Shown here one piece after another: positions 7,783 through 15,640 of a DNA stretch of 19,556 bases. Under the pieces are notes generated by a model. It saw nothing but the letters and a program-made list of their open reading frames with translations, searched no databases and was not told the origin of the DNA. A program made the translations under genes and the position numbers. The stretch comes from Candidatus Woesearchaeota archaeon (GTDB lineage: Archaea; Nanobdellota; Nanobdellia; Woesearchaeales; UBA525): NCBI GenBank assembly GCA_013331575.1, contig DUGD01000040.1, positions 1 to 19,556 of the forward strand. The letters are read 5' to 3'. Positions within the stretch are counted from its first letter, which is position 1. Each line of letters opens with the position of its first letter.

Positions 7783-8733
7783 CTACGTCTCCTCTATCTC
7801 GCTGAGGATGCGGTCGCAGAAATCCACCGCGCTAACATAGTAATGATCGACCGGGTCGCGATCGTTCGTCTTGAGCACATCGATGATGCGATCCTCGCCG
7901 TCCTTGTTGCGCGCGAGGTGTTTTATCGATGATAGCTCGCTCGGGTGGAAGACATCCTTCTCCTTCTGCGCGAACAACGCCAACCGGTCGCGTATCTTGC
8001 GCAGGAGCACAGCCGCCTGGTCCAGTTGCGCTTGACGGTCCTCTTTCTCGAGCGCATTGAACGCATTGAAGTCGTTATACCACTCGCTCGGTATCCGCAG
8101 GCGCTCGCGCATTTTCGCAGTACCACCGTTCGATGCCCTGTAGACGCGACCGATAGCGAAGTTGAGGGCTTTCGCCTTATCCTCAATAGCATGGACGTAC
8201 TCATCCAGCTTCTCGGGTTTGAACTCTACCGTGCGCGAAGACTCATCGTGCGCATCTTTGACGCTCTGCTTCACACGTTTCGCGTCAGCGAGCGTCACGA
8301 TGACCGTGATGACTGCAGTGAAGATAAGCGATGTGCTGATGCTGCCGGCGATATTCACCTGCTCGACAAGCGTAAGATTGAGCAGCCACAACACTCCTAT
8401 CGCGACAAGGTGCACGACCAAGAGCACGATCCAGAACGTGACCACCTTGTAATGCCGCGCTGCTAAAAGCGCATCGATGATGAGCGTGATAAGAAGCGGC
8501 GAGAGACCGAGGAGCACGTTGAGCATAGGCGATTCGGAGAGCACCGCGATGATGGGAATGCAGATGACGAAAGCGATGATCGCGACGACGAGAAGCGATA
8601 TCACGCGCCTCTCCTGCGCATCAAGAGAGGGATGAGCGTCGCCACGCGAGAGCGAATCCGTCATCGCAGCATCGGGGCCGACGTGCGGTTGCGCATGAGG
8701 CGTCGCTGCAGTGCGATCTCCTTCAGAGTGCAT
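7783..8733 (-). CDS. Hypothetical four-helix membrane protein with a long cytoplasmic C-terminal domain
   Basis: I do not recognise the family. From ATG 8733 it is 316 residues. A polar N-terminus (about 1-40) is followed by four hydrophobic segments: VISLLVVAIIAFVICIPIIA, MLNVLLGLSPLLITLIIDAL, VVTFWIVLLVVHLVAIGVLW and SISTSLIFTAVITVIVTLA (roughly 44-66, 70-92, 98-118, 128-148). The last 165 residues are soluble, charged and mostly helical (EFKPEKLDEYVHAIEDKAKA to the end) with no catalytic motif that I can name. It could be a membrane anchor for an intracellular helical domain. The start is set by the TATA box at 8754-8764, about 26 bp upstream, implying a leaderless mRNA; an upstream in-frame start at 8784 would lie ahead of this box and is unlikely. 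Confidence 0.75.
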   Translation of the reverse strand: MHSEGDRTAATPHAQPHVGPDAAMTDSLSRGDAHPSLDAQERRVISLLVVAIIAFVICIPIIAVLSESPMLNVLLGLSPLLITLIIDALLAARHYKVVTFWIVLLVVHLVAIGVLWLLNLTLVEQVNIAGSISTSLIFTAVITVIVTLADAKRVKQSVKDAHDESSRTVEFKPEKLDEYVHAIEDKAKALNFAIGRVYRASNGGTAKMRERLRIPSEWYNDFNAFNALEKEDRQAQLDQAAVLLRKIRDRLALFAQKEKDVFHPSELSSIKHLARNKDGEDRIIDVLKTNDRDPVDHYYVSAVDFCDRILSEIEET

Positions 8734-8753
8734 GCGCGAGCCGCGCCCATGAG

Positions 8754-8764
8754 AGTATATAAAT
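8754..8764 (-). promoter_or_regulatory. TATA box of the membrane-protein gene (leaderless)
   Basis: The minus strand reads CATTTATATAC, centred about 26 bp ahead of ATG 8733. This decides that start. Confidence 0.65.
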
Positions 8765-8854
8765 GTTGTGCGTGGAAAAGCCATGCAGAAATCATCGCTG
8801 CAGAGCGCCTACTGACACGTACGACGATCATACTACGGAAGTAGACTACCAAAC

Positions 8855-8878
8855 AAGAATAGAAAGAAGAATAGAAAG
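8855..8878 (-). terminator. Tandem 12-mer pyrimidine tract, likely archaeal T-rich terminator
   Basis: AAGAATAGAAAG occurs twice in tandem at 8855-8866 and 8867-8878. Read on the minus strand this is CTTTCTATTCTT twice, a T-rich tract about 30 nt after the stop of the minus-strand gene ending at 8908. T-rich tracts without hairpins terminate archaeal transcription. A small hairpin CTAC-GGAA-GTAG (8833-8844) follows. Confidence 0.45.
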
Positions 8879-8907
8879 ACTAACTGGCGGAAAGCAGTCT
8901 GCCAACA

Positions 8908-9294
8908 TCACAATGCCCGCAGCATGCGCGCGAATTGCTCGCGGGTGATACGCGTCTCCGGCGCCCACAAATCAACGCGCGATTGCAAGCGCGCCATATC
9001 GCCCTGCTTGACGACTGTCTTGAACATCGACAATGAGTGCTTGACGCGTTCGACGACCGACGCGACATCATGTTCGATTATGGCGAGCGCGTCGCGCAAC
9101 TGGGCGACCTCAACAGCGATATCCGCCATCGTGCGATCGAACTCCTCATGCGTATGGAAGACATCCTGTCGCACCGTTATCTCTGCGCGCTCGGTGCGCT
9201 GCACCCGTTCCGATACGCGATCGACATACGCGGGGTCAAGAGGTAGCATACCGGCTCCCGGGTGGACCTCTGATGGCTGACCGCCTTGTGACAT
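8908..9294 (-). CDS. Hypothetical small coiled-coil protein, divergent from a large coiled-coil gene
   Basis: This 128-residue protein is not recognised. After a Gly/Pro-rich start (about 1-18) it is nearly all helix, with coiled-coil character from DPAYVDRVSERVQRTERAEI through DIAVEVAQLRDALAIIEHDV and VASVVERVKHSLSMFKTVVK (about 20-100). It ends in a short motif WAPETRITREQFARMLRAL (about 109-127) that looks like a small capping domain. There is no membrane span, signal peptide or Cys. ATG 9294 is the most upstream ATG; GGCGGAT precedes it. It is divergent from the 743-residue coiled-coil gene, and both can use the AT-rich element at 9354-9366, so the two products may be co-regulated partners. 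Confidence 0.7.
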   Translation of the reverse strand: MSQGGQPSEVHPGAGMLPLDPAYVDRVSERVQRTERAEITVRQDVFHTHEEFDRTMADIAVEVAQLRDALAIIEHDVASVVERVKHSLSMFKTVVKQGDMARLQSRVDLWAPETRITREQFARMLRAL

Positions 9295-9353
9295 ATCCGC
9301 CCATCTACGTCCCCCTCATCAAAAACCCTTCGTTCTCTCCGCAGAATAGTGAC

Positions 9354-9366
9354 GAAAAATATATAA
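9354..9366. promoter_or_regulatory. Shared bidirectional TATA element for the coiled-coil gene pair
   Basis: GAAAAATATATAAGG (around 9354-9366) is a good TATA box in both orientations and the only AT-rich element between the two divergent genes. Starts would fall near 9385 (plus) and 9330 (minus), leaving leaders of about 55 and 40 nt. Confidence 0.5.
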
Positions 9367-9440
9367 GGACTCCGACGTGGTTTGCATGGTGTGGACCGGG
9401 GAGCGCTCCGAGACACCATCAAGGAGAAAGAGGGGGGAGA

Positions 9441-11672
9441 ATGAGCGACTTTGATCTGACACCGCCATCGCTGCCTGGCGAAGCGCCCGTGAAACGACGC
9501 GGATTCTTCGGCAAGCTATTCAGGAAAGATAGCAATGACGACCCGCAACAGCACTATTCGACACAAGCTCCTAGCGACCCCAAAGACTCTGACGCACCAA
9601 CACAACTCCCCGCGACAGAGTTCGGCAGCGCACCAGACCCTACAGGCATCAGTGGATCGACCTCTACCCCAAATATCGATGAGATCAGGCGTAAGCTCGG
9701 CATCGATACCGAACAGAACAGCCTACCTGTGAAGCAAGGCGCCTACCAGGATGATGATCATCATGAGAACAACAGCGTAGCGCAGCCAGCGGCGGATTCG
9801 ACGGTGAACGTCGGCGATTGGACGCAAGACGAAAGCGCCTCCACCATCACACCGATCACTGCGTCTGCGGCGACGCCATGGAACAACGAGATATCGCTCG
9901 ACGATGTCGCGTCGCAATCATTGCAAACGCCTATTGAAAAGGAAGAACAAGCACAATCCACCCATCCAGCGGCAGACACCGGTAGCGAACACAGCGATGC
10001 AAAAAGCGCTGTCGCAGATACTGCAGACCAGAGCACCACACCGCCAGCCGCGCACCAGGAAGACATGGCAGTGCCGCTTGTCATCGAAGGGACGCCTAAG
10101 CACCACGAACTCATCGAGCAGCACCTCGCGACGCTCAACCGGCAGCACGAAGAGATCGAGAAGAGACTCTCGGAGATAACGAACGAATCACCGCGACTCC
10201 CGGAATGGAAACTTCAAGAGCGGGAAGTGACCCCGGATAAGTATTTCTTCCTACGCAACGGCCAACCCCTACGGTCGCTCCCCGAGCTCGCCGACGCGCT
10301 CGAGTACATCGATGACATCACCTTCGAACACCATGTGAATGAGTACCGCAACGATTTCGCGAGTTGGGTACGCGATGCGCTTGGAAACCAGGAGCTCGCC
10401 ACACAGCTCCTCTCCGCGGAGAATCGCGCCGCGATGCTGCGTGAACTCCTCAGCCATAAACAGGCTGTCGCGAAAGGCGCCATCAAGGAGCACCGCGAGC
10501 TGCAGAAGACCATCGCCAAACGCAAAGAGGCGGTCCTTACGCTCCTCGAAGCCGAGAAAGAGATAGCCGAGCTCCAACGCAAAGTGACGCAGAAGAGCAA
10601 TGAGCTGATGGGCGAACGCAAGCGCAGCGCCAAGATGATCAAGGAACGCCTCGACGCGGAAGTGGAACGGCGACTCAAAGCTGAACGGAACGCGATGCTC
10701 AAAGCGCGCGGCGATCTCGCAACCGCCAAGCGGGAGTACGATGCGAAACTGAAAAACGTCGATGCGAAAGAGAAAGCGTTAGCGCAGCGCGAGAAACGCG
10801 TCATGATCGACGAGACAGAAGCGCGCAAGGATATCGAGATGGTCTCGCGCATGAAGCAGGAGATCGAGCCGATGCTGCGCGATGCCGCGAAAGTGAAAGC
10901 GGATATGGAGATAGCGAAGCGGGCCGAAACGTCCGCGAAGAGCATGCTTGCGCAAGTCCAGACGACCGAAGCGACGATCACCCGCAAGGAGGAGGCGCTC
11001 CGCATAAGAGAGAAGAAAGTCGCGGAGGACATAACGAAAGCATCGACGATGCGCGAGGAGCTCCGTGCGCTCAAGGCAGACCTCGATGCGCGTGAGACGG
11101 CAGTCCGCAAGACCGAAGTCGATGCGAAGAACATGCTTGCCGACGCGATGTCGCGACGCGATGCGGCCCTCACCGCAGAACGGACCACGCGCGAACGCAT
11201 CAACGCAGAGACGAAAAGGCTCACCGCACTCAAGGCGAAGATCGAGAAGGAGCTCGCGAAGACGATAGACCAGAAAGAGAAGGTTACCCGTGCCGTAGGC
11301 TTACGCAAGGAGTACGCCGAGGCGCTCGGGAGCGCGAAACGCGGCATCACCGCGGAGCGGGAGCGCTTGGAGAGCGAAGGGTACGCGTCGTTCATCAAGG
11401 AACGCGTGGAGACCACCCCCGCAGGGCAAAGGATAGAAGAGAACGCCGAAGACGCGCTCAAGGCGAAACACGGCGACATCTATGCGAAGGTCGAATCCTG
11501 CAGGCAAGCGCTCGAGACGGGCGACCTCGAGAAAGCGAAGACGGCGTACAAGGAACTGCGGGAGGACTATGTCCGCGCGAAGCTCGGAGCGACCGAGAAG
11601 GAGGCGCTCTACAACGACATCCGCGAGATCTACGACGACATCCACCTGATGATGCTCGCGAAACAGCAGTAG
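9441..11672 (+). CDS. Large coiled-coil protein with a DUF5752-like domain
   Basis: At 743 residues this is the largest complete gene. Visible parts: an N-terminal basic-hydrophobic motif KRRGFFGKLFRK (about 18-29); an acidic Ser/Thr/Asp-rich, probably disordered stretch to about 215; a helical lead-in; a compact domain (about 262-325) with YFFLRNGQPLRSLPELADAL, EHHVNEYRNDFASWVRDALG and LATQLL, which resembles from memory the DUF5752-type domain; a long Lys/Arg/Glu/Ala coiled coil (about 335-655); and a C-terminal helical-repeat-like unit (about 670-743). There is no Walker motif, so it is not an SMC ATPase, and no membrane span. It is probably a structural or scaffold protein. ATG 9441 is chosen because of the strong GGGGGGAG site just upstream; an in-frame start at 9273 would precede the TATA box. 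Confidence 0.8.
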   Translation: MSDFDLTPPSLPGEAPVKRRGFFGKLFRKDSNDDPQQHYSTQAPSDPKDSDAPTQLPATEFGSAPDPTGISGSTSTPNIDEIRRKLGIDTEQNSLPVKQGAYQDDDHHENNSVAQPAADSTVNVGDWTQDESASTITPITASAATPWNNEISLDDVASQSLQTPIEKEEQAQSTHPAADTGSEHSDAKSAVADTADQSTTPPAAHQEDMAVPLVIEGTPKHHELIEQHLATLNRQHEEIEKRLSEITNESPRLPEWKLQEREVTPDKYFFLRNGQPLRSLPELADALEYIDDITFEHHVNEYRNDFASWVRDALGNQELATQLLSAENRAAMLRELLSHKQAVAKGAIKEHRELQKTIAKRKEAVLTLLEAEKEIAELQRKVTQKSNELMGERKRSAKMIKERLDAEVERRLKAERNAMLKARGDLATAKREYDAKLKNVDAKEKALAQREKRVMIDETEARKDIEMVSRMKQEIEPMLRDAAKVKADMEIAKRAETSAKSMLAQVQTTEATITRKEEALRIREKKVAEDITKASTMREELRALKADLDARETAVRKTEVDAKNMLADAMSRRDAALTAERTTRERINAETKRLTALKAKIEKELAKTIDQKEKVTRAVGLRKEYAEALGSAKRGITAERERLESEGYASFIKERVETTPAGQRIEENAEDALKAKHGDIYAKVESCRQALETGDLEKAKTAYKELREDYVRAKLGATEKEALYNDIREIYDDIHLMMLAKQQ

Positions 11673-11870
11673 ATATTGCGCTCAACACATTATCTCTTAT
11701 GTAGTATTTCGCCTAACAACAGGAAGTGCGCTGCCTTGGTCGGGCTTTTCGGTTGGTGGACGCGTCCGAGCAATAGGCTCAACATCACCTAACCATGTGC
11801 GCTCTCTGACCGCAGCGAGACGACGGACAATAAGACGTAGTTGACTACGCGCAAGGGCGAGAATGACTGA
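11673..11870. other. Intergenic region between convergent genes
   Basis: This 198-bp gap has no convincing gene. It contains a perfect 10-bp palindrome GGACGCGTCC (about 11758-11767) and a hairpin CGTAG-TTGA-CTACG (11836-11849). Either may help end the two convergent transcripts. Confidence 0.35.
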
Positions 11871-12299
11871 CTAGATAAAATCCAGCTCGTCGGGGGTGAG
11901 CGGTTCGCCACGGGCGAGTTTCTGCCGGACGCGATCGCGCACCGTGCCGCCGACCATGTACTGGCCCCCCTGCGACGCAGGTCTCGATGACGCAGCATCA
12001 TTCGCGCCGGTTCCGCTCAACACCTTGCGTATTGCGTCGCCGTTGGCATCCATCATCTTCGCGAACGAGACTGCGCCGCAGCTCATGCAGGTGTAGAACA
12101 CACCGAACTTCGACTCGCGCTGGTCGAGCCAGCGGCCGCAGATGCACTTGAGGTCGGGAAGCCTCAGGGCCTTGTGTTTCGTACAACAGGGTATCCCTTG
12201 GTCGTTCTTCGCGAACGCCTGGCCGCCGCAGAACGGGCACGCCGAGACGGAGGACTGGCCGTAGCGTTTGGGAAGATGCATCAATACACCGAATGCCAT
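11871..12299 (-). CDS. Zinc-ribbon protein, possibly nucleic-acid binding
   Basis: This 142-residue protein has two Cys clusters. The first is CPFCGG (Cys21, Cys24) with CCTKH (Cys38, Cys39, His42). The second is CICG (Cys52, Cys54) with CMSC (Cys71, Cys74) in a context GRWLDQRESKFGVFYTCMSC that resembles the C4 zinc ribbons found in topoisomerases and many archaeal proteins. A flexible Ser/Gln/Gly stretch (about 95-118) leads to a short helical C-terminus VRQKLARGEPLTPDELDFI, like a SHOCT-type end. It probably binds DNA, RNA or a protein through zinc; the exact role is unknown. ATG 12299 is preferred over the in-frame TTG 12305. No GGTGA site is seen. Confidence 0.75.
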   Translation of the reverse strand: MAFGVLMHLPKRYGQSSVSACPFCGGQAFAKNDQGIPCCTKHKALRLPDLKCICGRWLDQRESKFGVFYTCMSCGAVSFAKMMDANGDAIRKVLSGTGANDAASSRPASQGGQYMVGGTVRDRVRQKLARGEPLTPDELDFI

Positions 12300-12345
12300 C
12301 GTCAAATAACCCTATTAAAAAGGTTTGGATTACCGTAGACAGGCA

Positions 12346-12375
12346 ATATTTAAACTCGAAGACAAAGCTTAAAAC
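12346..12375. promoter_or_regulatory. Divergent TATA elements between the zinc-ribbon and orphan genes
   Basis: GCTTAAAAC (12367-12375) is centred about 26 bp ahead of ATG 12397, suggesting a leaderless plus-strand mRNA. AATATTTAAA (12346-12355) read on the minus strand is TTTAAATATT and could serve the zinc-ribbon gene with a leader of about 25 nt. A third AT-rich element, CTATTAAAAAG, lies at 12312-12322. Confidence 0.45.
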
Positions 12376-12396
12376 ACGCCGCTCAATTCCACCATC

Positions 12397-12828
12397 ATGA
12401 CCACGCTCCCCCCAGCACTCGAAATATTGGCACAATCCAACGTCACATTGAGACAAGGAAGTTTTCCGCCTTCTAAAGAAGCATTGTTGCATGTAGTACA
12501 GCCAGATGCAAACGCTATTATTTACCACATTGAACCTGTCAATGATGGAACTATTGGCCTAGACATAGCAACAGACAAACGAAGAAAATACATGGCAACA
12601 GATATCAACATCTCATATCTCGACGACCGTGCCGTTGAGATTAGATTAAGAAAACCAAGACTGTTCGGCCCACCTGCACTAACATCTGGCATATTCAACA
12701 TCTACAGAAACCTCGGAACATACAGGCTAAACTTTCGTCAGGCCTGGCCTCAAGCCATTGAACATACCCTACCATTCCAAGAGTATGTAGACAGAATGAA
12801 TGAAATCAGAGGAGAAAACAAAAAATAG
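12397..12828 (+). CDS. AT-rich orphan gene, hypothetical protein
   Basis: I do not recognise this 143-residue protein. It looks like a mixed alpha/beta soluble protein, with strands near AIIYHIEPV, TIGLDIAT, INISYLDD and AVEIRLRKPR and a helical C-terminus EHTLPFQEYVDRMNEIRG. There is no signal, membrane span or Cys. Its codons differ from the neighbours: AGA for Arg, ATA/ATT for Ile, many A- and T-ending codons in an otherwise GC-rich region, which suggests recent acquisition. The start is supported by a TATA box 26 bp upstream (leaderless). Its Lys codons at the 3' end run into the terminator of the convergent SIMPL gene. Confidence 0.7.
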   Translation: MTTLPPALEILAQSNVTLRQGSFPPSKEALLHVVQPDANAIIYHIEPVNDGTIGLDIATDKRRKYMATDINISYLDDRAVEIRLRKPRLFGPPALTSGIFNIYRNLGTYRLNFRQAWPQAIEHTLPFQEYVDRMNEIRGENKK

Positions 12829-12829
12829 C

Positions 12830-12852
12830 AACAAAAAGAAAAGTAAAAGTAT
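12830..12852 (-). terminator. T-rich terminator of the SIMPL gene
   Basis: On the minus strand the gap reads ATACTTTTACTTTTCTTTTTGTTG immediately after the SIMPL stop, a classic archaeal T-rich terminator without a hairpin. It continues into the 3' end of the plus-strand orphan gene. Confidence 0.6.
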
Positions 12853-13596
12853 CTATTGCTCCAGTTCGTAGCTCATACTCACTGTCACACTCAAGCTCAC
12901 TTTCTGCGGGCTTATCTGTGTAGCACTGCCCGCTGCAGCAGATTCGAGCGTTGTTCGAGCATTATAGTACCACGGTTGGTAGTCGCCCGATTCGCTGATG
13001 GATATCACGTCGCCGAGTTCAGCACCGGCCGCGGACGCGAGCACCTGCGCCTTCTTCTGCGCGATAGCGGCCGCCTGCGCCATCGCCTCCTGCTTGTATC
13101 GCTGCTCAGTCGCATCTTTTAATTTGAACGCGACATCTTGCACGCTATTCGCGCCCGCGCCGACAGCGGCATCGACCAATCTCCCGACCTTGTCGAGATT
13201 CTCGGTCGTTATCTTGATGCTGTTGATCTGCTCGTAACCGAGATCCTCGTTGATCTGCTCCTTCCCATTCCACTCGTTCCAACGATGGAGGGAAAGACCT
13301 GTCGTCTCGATACTACCGGGTGCGACGCCTTGTTCTGCGAGAGCGACCATGACCTTGTTCACGAGCGCCTTGTTGTCCGCGCTCACCTGTGCAGCGTCTT
13401 TCCCGCGAGTGCTCACATCGAGCATGATGACCGCTTGGTCGGGAACGACCTCCATCACTTGCGTACCGGAGACCGAGATAGTATCTCTTTGCTCATCATC
13501 TCGCTCAAGCGAACCATCAATAGCGACGATCGAGACGACGAACATCGCCGCCACTACAAAGAACAACAACCCCAATAATCCTTTATTGACATCCAT
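12853..13596 (-). CDS. SIMPL domain (DUF541) envelope protein
   Basis: This 247-residue protein has one N-terminal hydrophobic segment (about 6-26, GLLGLLFFVVAAMFVVSIVA) acting as a signal anchor, then a SIMPL/DUF541 domain to the end. Family hallmarks are ISVSGTQVMEVVPDQAVIML, VSADNKALVNKVMVALAEQG, IETTGLSLHRW, and the helix AMAQAAAIAQKKAQVLASAA. The family is widespread, outward-facing, and its function is poorly known (stress or envelope roles are proposed in bacteria). ATG 13596 has AAGGTGA 4 nt upstream, and a TATA box ATAAATG lies around 13637-13648. It is a single-gene unit. Confidence 0.9.
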   Translation of the reverse strand: MDVNKGLLGLLFFVVAAMFVVSIVAIDGSLERDDEQRDTISVSGTQVMEVVPDQAVIMLDVSTRGKDAAQVSADNKALVNKVMVALAEQGVAPGSIETTGLSLHRWNEWNGKEQINEDLGYEQINSIKITTENLDKVGRLVDAAVGAGANSVQDVAFKLKDATEQRYKQEAMAQAAAIAQKKAQVLASAAGAELGDVISISESGDYQPWYYNARTTLESAAAGSATQISPQKVSLSVTVSMSYELEQ

Positions 13597-13637
13597 GGTT
13601 TCACCTTGAACAATCTATGCTATGGCCGGCGGATTCC

Positions 13638-13648
13638 GCATTTATAAC
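13638..13648 (-). promoter_or_regulatory. TATA box of the SIMPL gene
   Basis: The minus strand reads AGTTATAAATG here, about 48 bp ahead of ATG 13596. Transcription would start near 13620, leaving a short leader that contains the AAGGTGA ribosome-binding site. Confidence 0.55.
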
Positions 13649-13734
13649 TGTTCGTAAGAATGCAACTTGAATAGAAATCTCGAGACGAGAAAGCCATCAT
13701 GCAGAGAGTATCTGCGATGACGTGGATGAGAGAT

Positions 13735-13742
13735 AAAAAAAA
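13735..13742 (-). terminator. Poly-T terminator of proS
   Basis: Eight consecutive A on the plus strand give T8 on the minus strand, 14 nt after the proS stop. There is no hairpin, as expected for an archaeal terminator. Confidence 0.6.
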
Positions 13743-13755
13743 CAAGGAGTAGCTA

Positions 13756-15273
13756 TCAGTACGCCCGTCCGAAGTAGACGTTGTACTTTGCTTTCTGGCC
13801 GCAACGGATGCAGACCGCGCCCGCAGCCGGCTTGTCGCCTTTGAATGGGATGCAACGTGTGGTCACTCCCTTCGTGACCTCTTTTATCTCCGCTTCGCAT
13901 TCTGCTCCGGAGCAGTGCGGCGCGAGCACGAGCTTCTTCCCGTCGATGCCTGCGATGAACGCGTTCCATTCCGAGGCCTCGGTCGTGCTTGACTGCAGGA
14001 ATGCCTTCGCCTTTTCGAAGAGATTGGCCTGCATCGCATCGAGCGCATGGCGCACCTCGTCGAGTATCTGCGCGTTCGGCACGAATTTCTTCTCGCCCGT
14101 ATCGCGGCGCACGAGGACGACCTGCTCTTTCGCGATATCCTTGGGTCCGAGTTCGATACGCAAGGGGACGCCGTGCAGTTCGTGGTCGTTGTACTTCCAG
14201 CCCGCGCTGTAGCCCTCCCTGTCGTCGAGGACGGGATCGTAGCGCTTGAGGAGCTTCTGTATCTCTTTCGCTTTCGCGATCGTCTGCGCTTTCGTGTCGT
14301 CGAAGATGATGGGGACTATCGCTATCTTGTTCTTCGCGAGGCGCGGCGGCAGCACGAGGCCTTTGTCATCGGAGTGCGTCATGACCATCGCGCCGATGAG
14401 GCGTGTCGAGAAGCCCCAGCTGTTCTGCCATGGCGTCTGCGTCGTGCCGTCTTTGCCGAGGAAGCTGATGCCGAAGGATTTCGCGAACCCTTGCCCGAGG
14501 TCGTGGCTCGTGCCCATCTGGAGTGACTTGCCGTCGGGCATCAGGCTTTCGATTGCGTACGTCGCTTTCGCGCCGGCGAACTTGTCGTTGTCCGTCTTCT
14601 TGCCGAGGATGACGGGCACAGCGAGGAGTTCCTCAGCGACTTGACGGTAGAACTCCAAGTACTTCATGGTCTCCTTGTGGCATTCGCGTTCGGTCTCGTA
14701 CACGCAGTGGCCCTCTTGCCAGAGGAATTCGCGGGCGCGGATGAACATCTTCGTGTCTTTCGTCTCCCATCGCACGACGCTGCACCACTGGTTGATGCGC
14801 AAGGGGAGATCGCGCCATGAGCGCACCCACCTGCTGTAGCTATCGTACATGATGGTCTCGCTCGTCGGACGGATGGCGTAGCGCTCCGGGTCGTCCGGGT
14901 GCTTCTCGATCCACGCGACCTCGGGACTGAATCCTTCTGCGTGCTCCGCCTCTTTCTTGAAGAAAGACTCTGGGATGAGGAGCGGGAAGTACGCGTTGCG
15001 CACGCCAATTTTTGTGATTTTCGGGTTGAGTTCGTTCTGGATGCGCTCCCAGATGAGATAGCCGTTCGGTCGCAGGACGATGAAACCGCGCAGCGACGAG
15101 TAATCGGCGAGCTCTGCCTTGGCGACGACCTGGCCGTACCATTCCGCGATATCATCATTTTTCTTGACGGTAATGCCTTTCGTATCCGCTTTCACGTCGT
15201 TGTTCGGAGACGGGCGGGGAGCGGCATGATGATTACTCTGCTGTTGGTTCCCGTTATGTTGTCCGTCTGTCAT
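13756..15273 (-). CDS. proS: Prolyl-tRNA synthetase, archaeal/eukaryal type
   Basis: ProRS charges tRNA-Pro with proline using ATP. The 505-residue protein is a class II synthetase: motif 2 region RPTSETIMYDSYSRWVRSWR with QWCSVVRWE, then GTSHDLGQGFAKSFGISF, and motif 3 STRLIGAMVMTHSDDKGLVL. The anticodon-binding domain follows (about 310-405). A C-terminal zinc-binding domain has CSGAEC and CIRCGQKAKYNVYFGRAY; the terminal Tyr is typical of the archaeal/eukaryal form, which lacks the bacterial editing insertion. Odd: a His/Gln/Asn-rich N-terminal tail of about 30 residues before the usual start of the fold. ATG 15273 is set by the TATA box at 15296-15306, 28 bp upstream (leaderless). It follows rpoK after about 49 nt. 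Confidence 0.97.
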   Translation of the reverse strand: MTDGQHNGNQQQSNHHAAPRPSPNNDVKADTKGITVKKNDDIAEWYGQVVAKAELADYSSLRGFIVLRPNGYLIWERIQNELNPKITKIGVRNAYFPLLIPESFFKKEAEHAEGFSPEVAWIEKHPDDPERYAIRPTSETIMYDSYSRWVRSWRDLPLRINQWCSVVRWETKDTKMFIRAREFLWQEGHCVYETERECHKETMKYLEFYRQVAEELLAVPVILGKKTDNDKFAGAKATYAIESLMPDGKSLQMGTSHDLGQGFAKSFGISFLGKDGTTQTPWQNSWGFSTRLIGAMVMTHSDDKGLVLPPRLAKNKIAIVPIIFDDTKAQTIAKAKEIQKLLKRYDPVLDDREGYSAGWKYNDHELHGVPLRIELGPKDIAKEQVVLVRRDTGEKKFVPNAQILDEVRHALDAMQANLFEKAKAFLQSSTTEASEWNAFIAGIDGKKLVLAPHCSGAECEAEIKEVTKGVTTRCIPFKGDKPAAGAVCIRCGQKAKYNVYFGRAY

Positions 15274-15295
15274 AATGCATAGCACCTGCTAGGTA

Positions 15296-15306
15296 GTTTT
15301 TAAACG
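15296..15306 (-). promoter_or_regulatory. TATA box of proS (leaderless)
   Basis: The minus strand reads CGTTTAAAAAC, centred about 28 bp ahead of ATG 15273. It gives proS its own promoter although it follows rpoK. Confidence 0.6.
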
Positions 15307-15322
15307 TGTCGCCGGGGCGGTA

Positions 15323-15547
15323 TTACTTGCGCTCGCCCACGACACGTCGCACGGTAAGCGGCATGACGCCGGCGTCGAACTCGAGCTTCGCGATTTCGAC
15401 CGGATTGTACTTGATGGCGATCATCTCCTCTTCAGAAAGCTTGACGAGGATAGGAGCGCCCTGGCTGAGCTGCAACGCACGCGCACCGATGATACGGGCA
15501 CGTTCATACTTGGTGTAGACGTCAGCGGAGCGTTCGACAGTTAACAT
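15323..15547 (-). CDS. rpoK: DNA-directed RNA polymerase subunit K (Rpo6)
   Basis: Rpo6/RpoK (eukaryal Rpb6, bacterial omega counterpart) binds the clamp side of the polymerase and helps assembly. The 74-residue protein contains the signature [21 protein letters not shown] (about 12-32) followed by [20 protein letters not shown] and MPLTVRR near the end. Size and motif fit archaeal RpoK. The frame stays open upstream to 15610, but ATG 15547 matches the family start and lies about 27 bp from the TATA box at 15569-15579, so the mRNA is leaderless. It is upstream of proS on the same strand. Confidence 0.95.
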   Translation of the reverse strand: MLTVERSADVYTKYERARIIGARALQLSQGAPILVKLSEEEMIAIKYNPVEIAKLEFDAGVMPLTVRRVVGERK

Positions 15548-15568
15548 ACCCCGTGGAACAGGGGAGGG

Positions 15569-15579
15569 GTTTAAAAAGG
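15569..15579 (-). promoter_or_regulatory. TATA box of rpoK (leaderless)
   Basis: The minus strand reads CCTTTTTAAAC, centred about 27 bp ahead of ATG 15547. This decides the rpoK start. Confidence 0.65.
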
Positions 15580-15640
15580 TTATGGTCGGGACATTTGTAC
15601 AAAAAGACAACTTCTTATTTCAGAGACGATTCACAGTCAC

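Noticed and set aside
10214..11479. Long minus-strand frame (421 codons) antisense to the coiled-coil gene
   Set aside because: It is a Ser/Arg/Ala-rich shadow of a Lys/Glu/Ala coiled coil; the plus-strand gene is clearly the real one.
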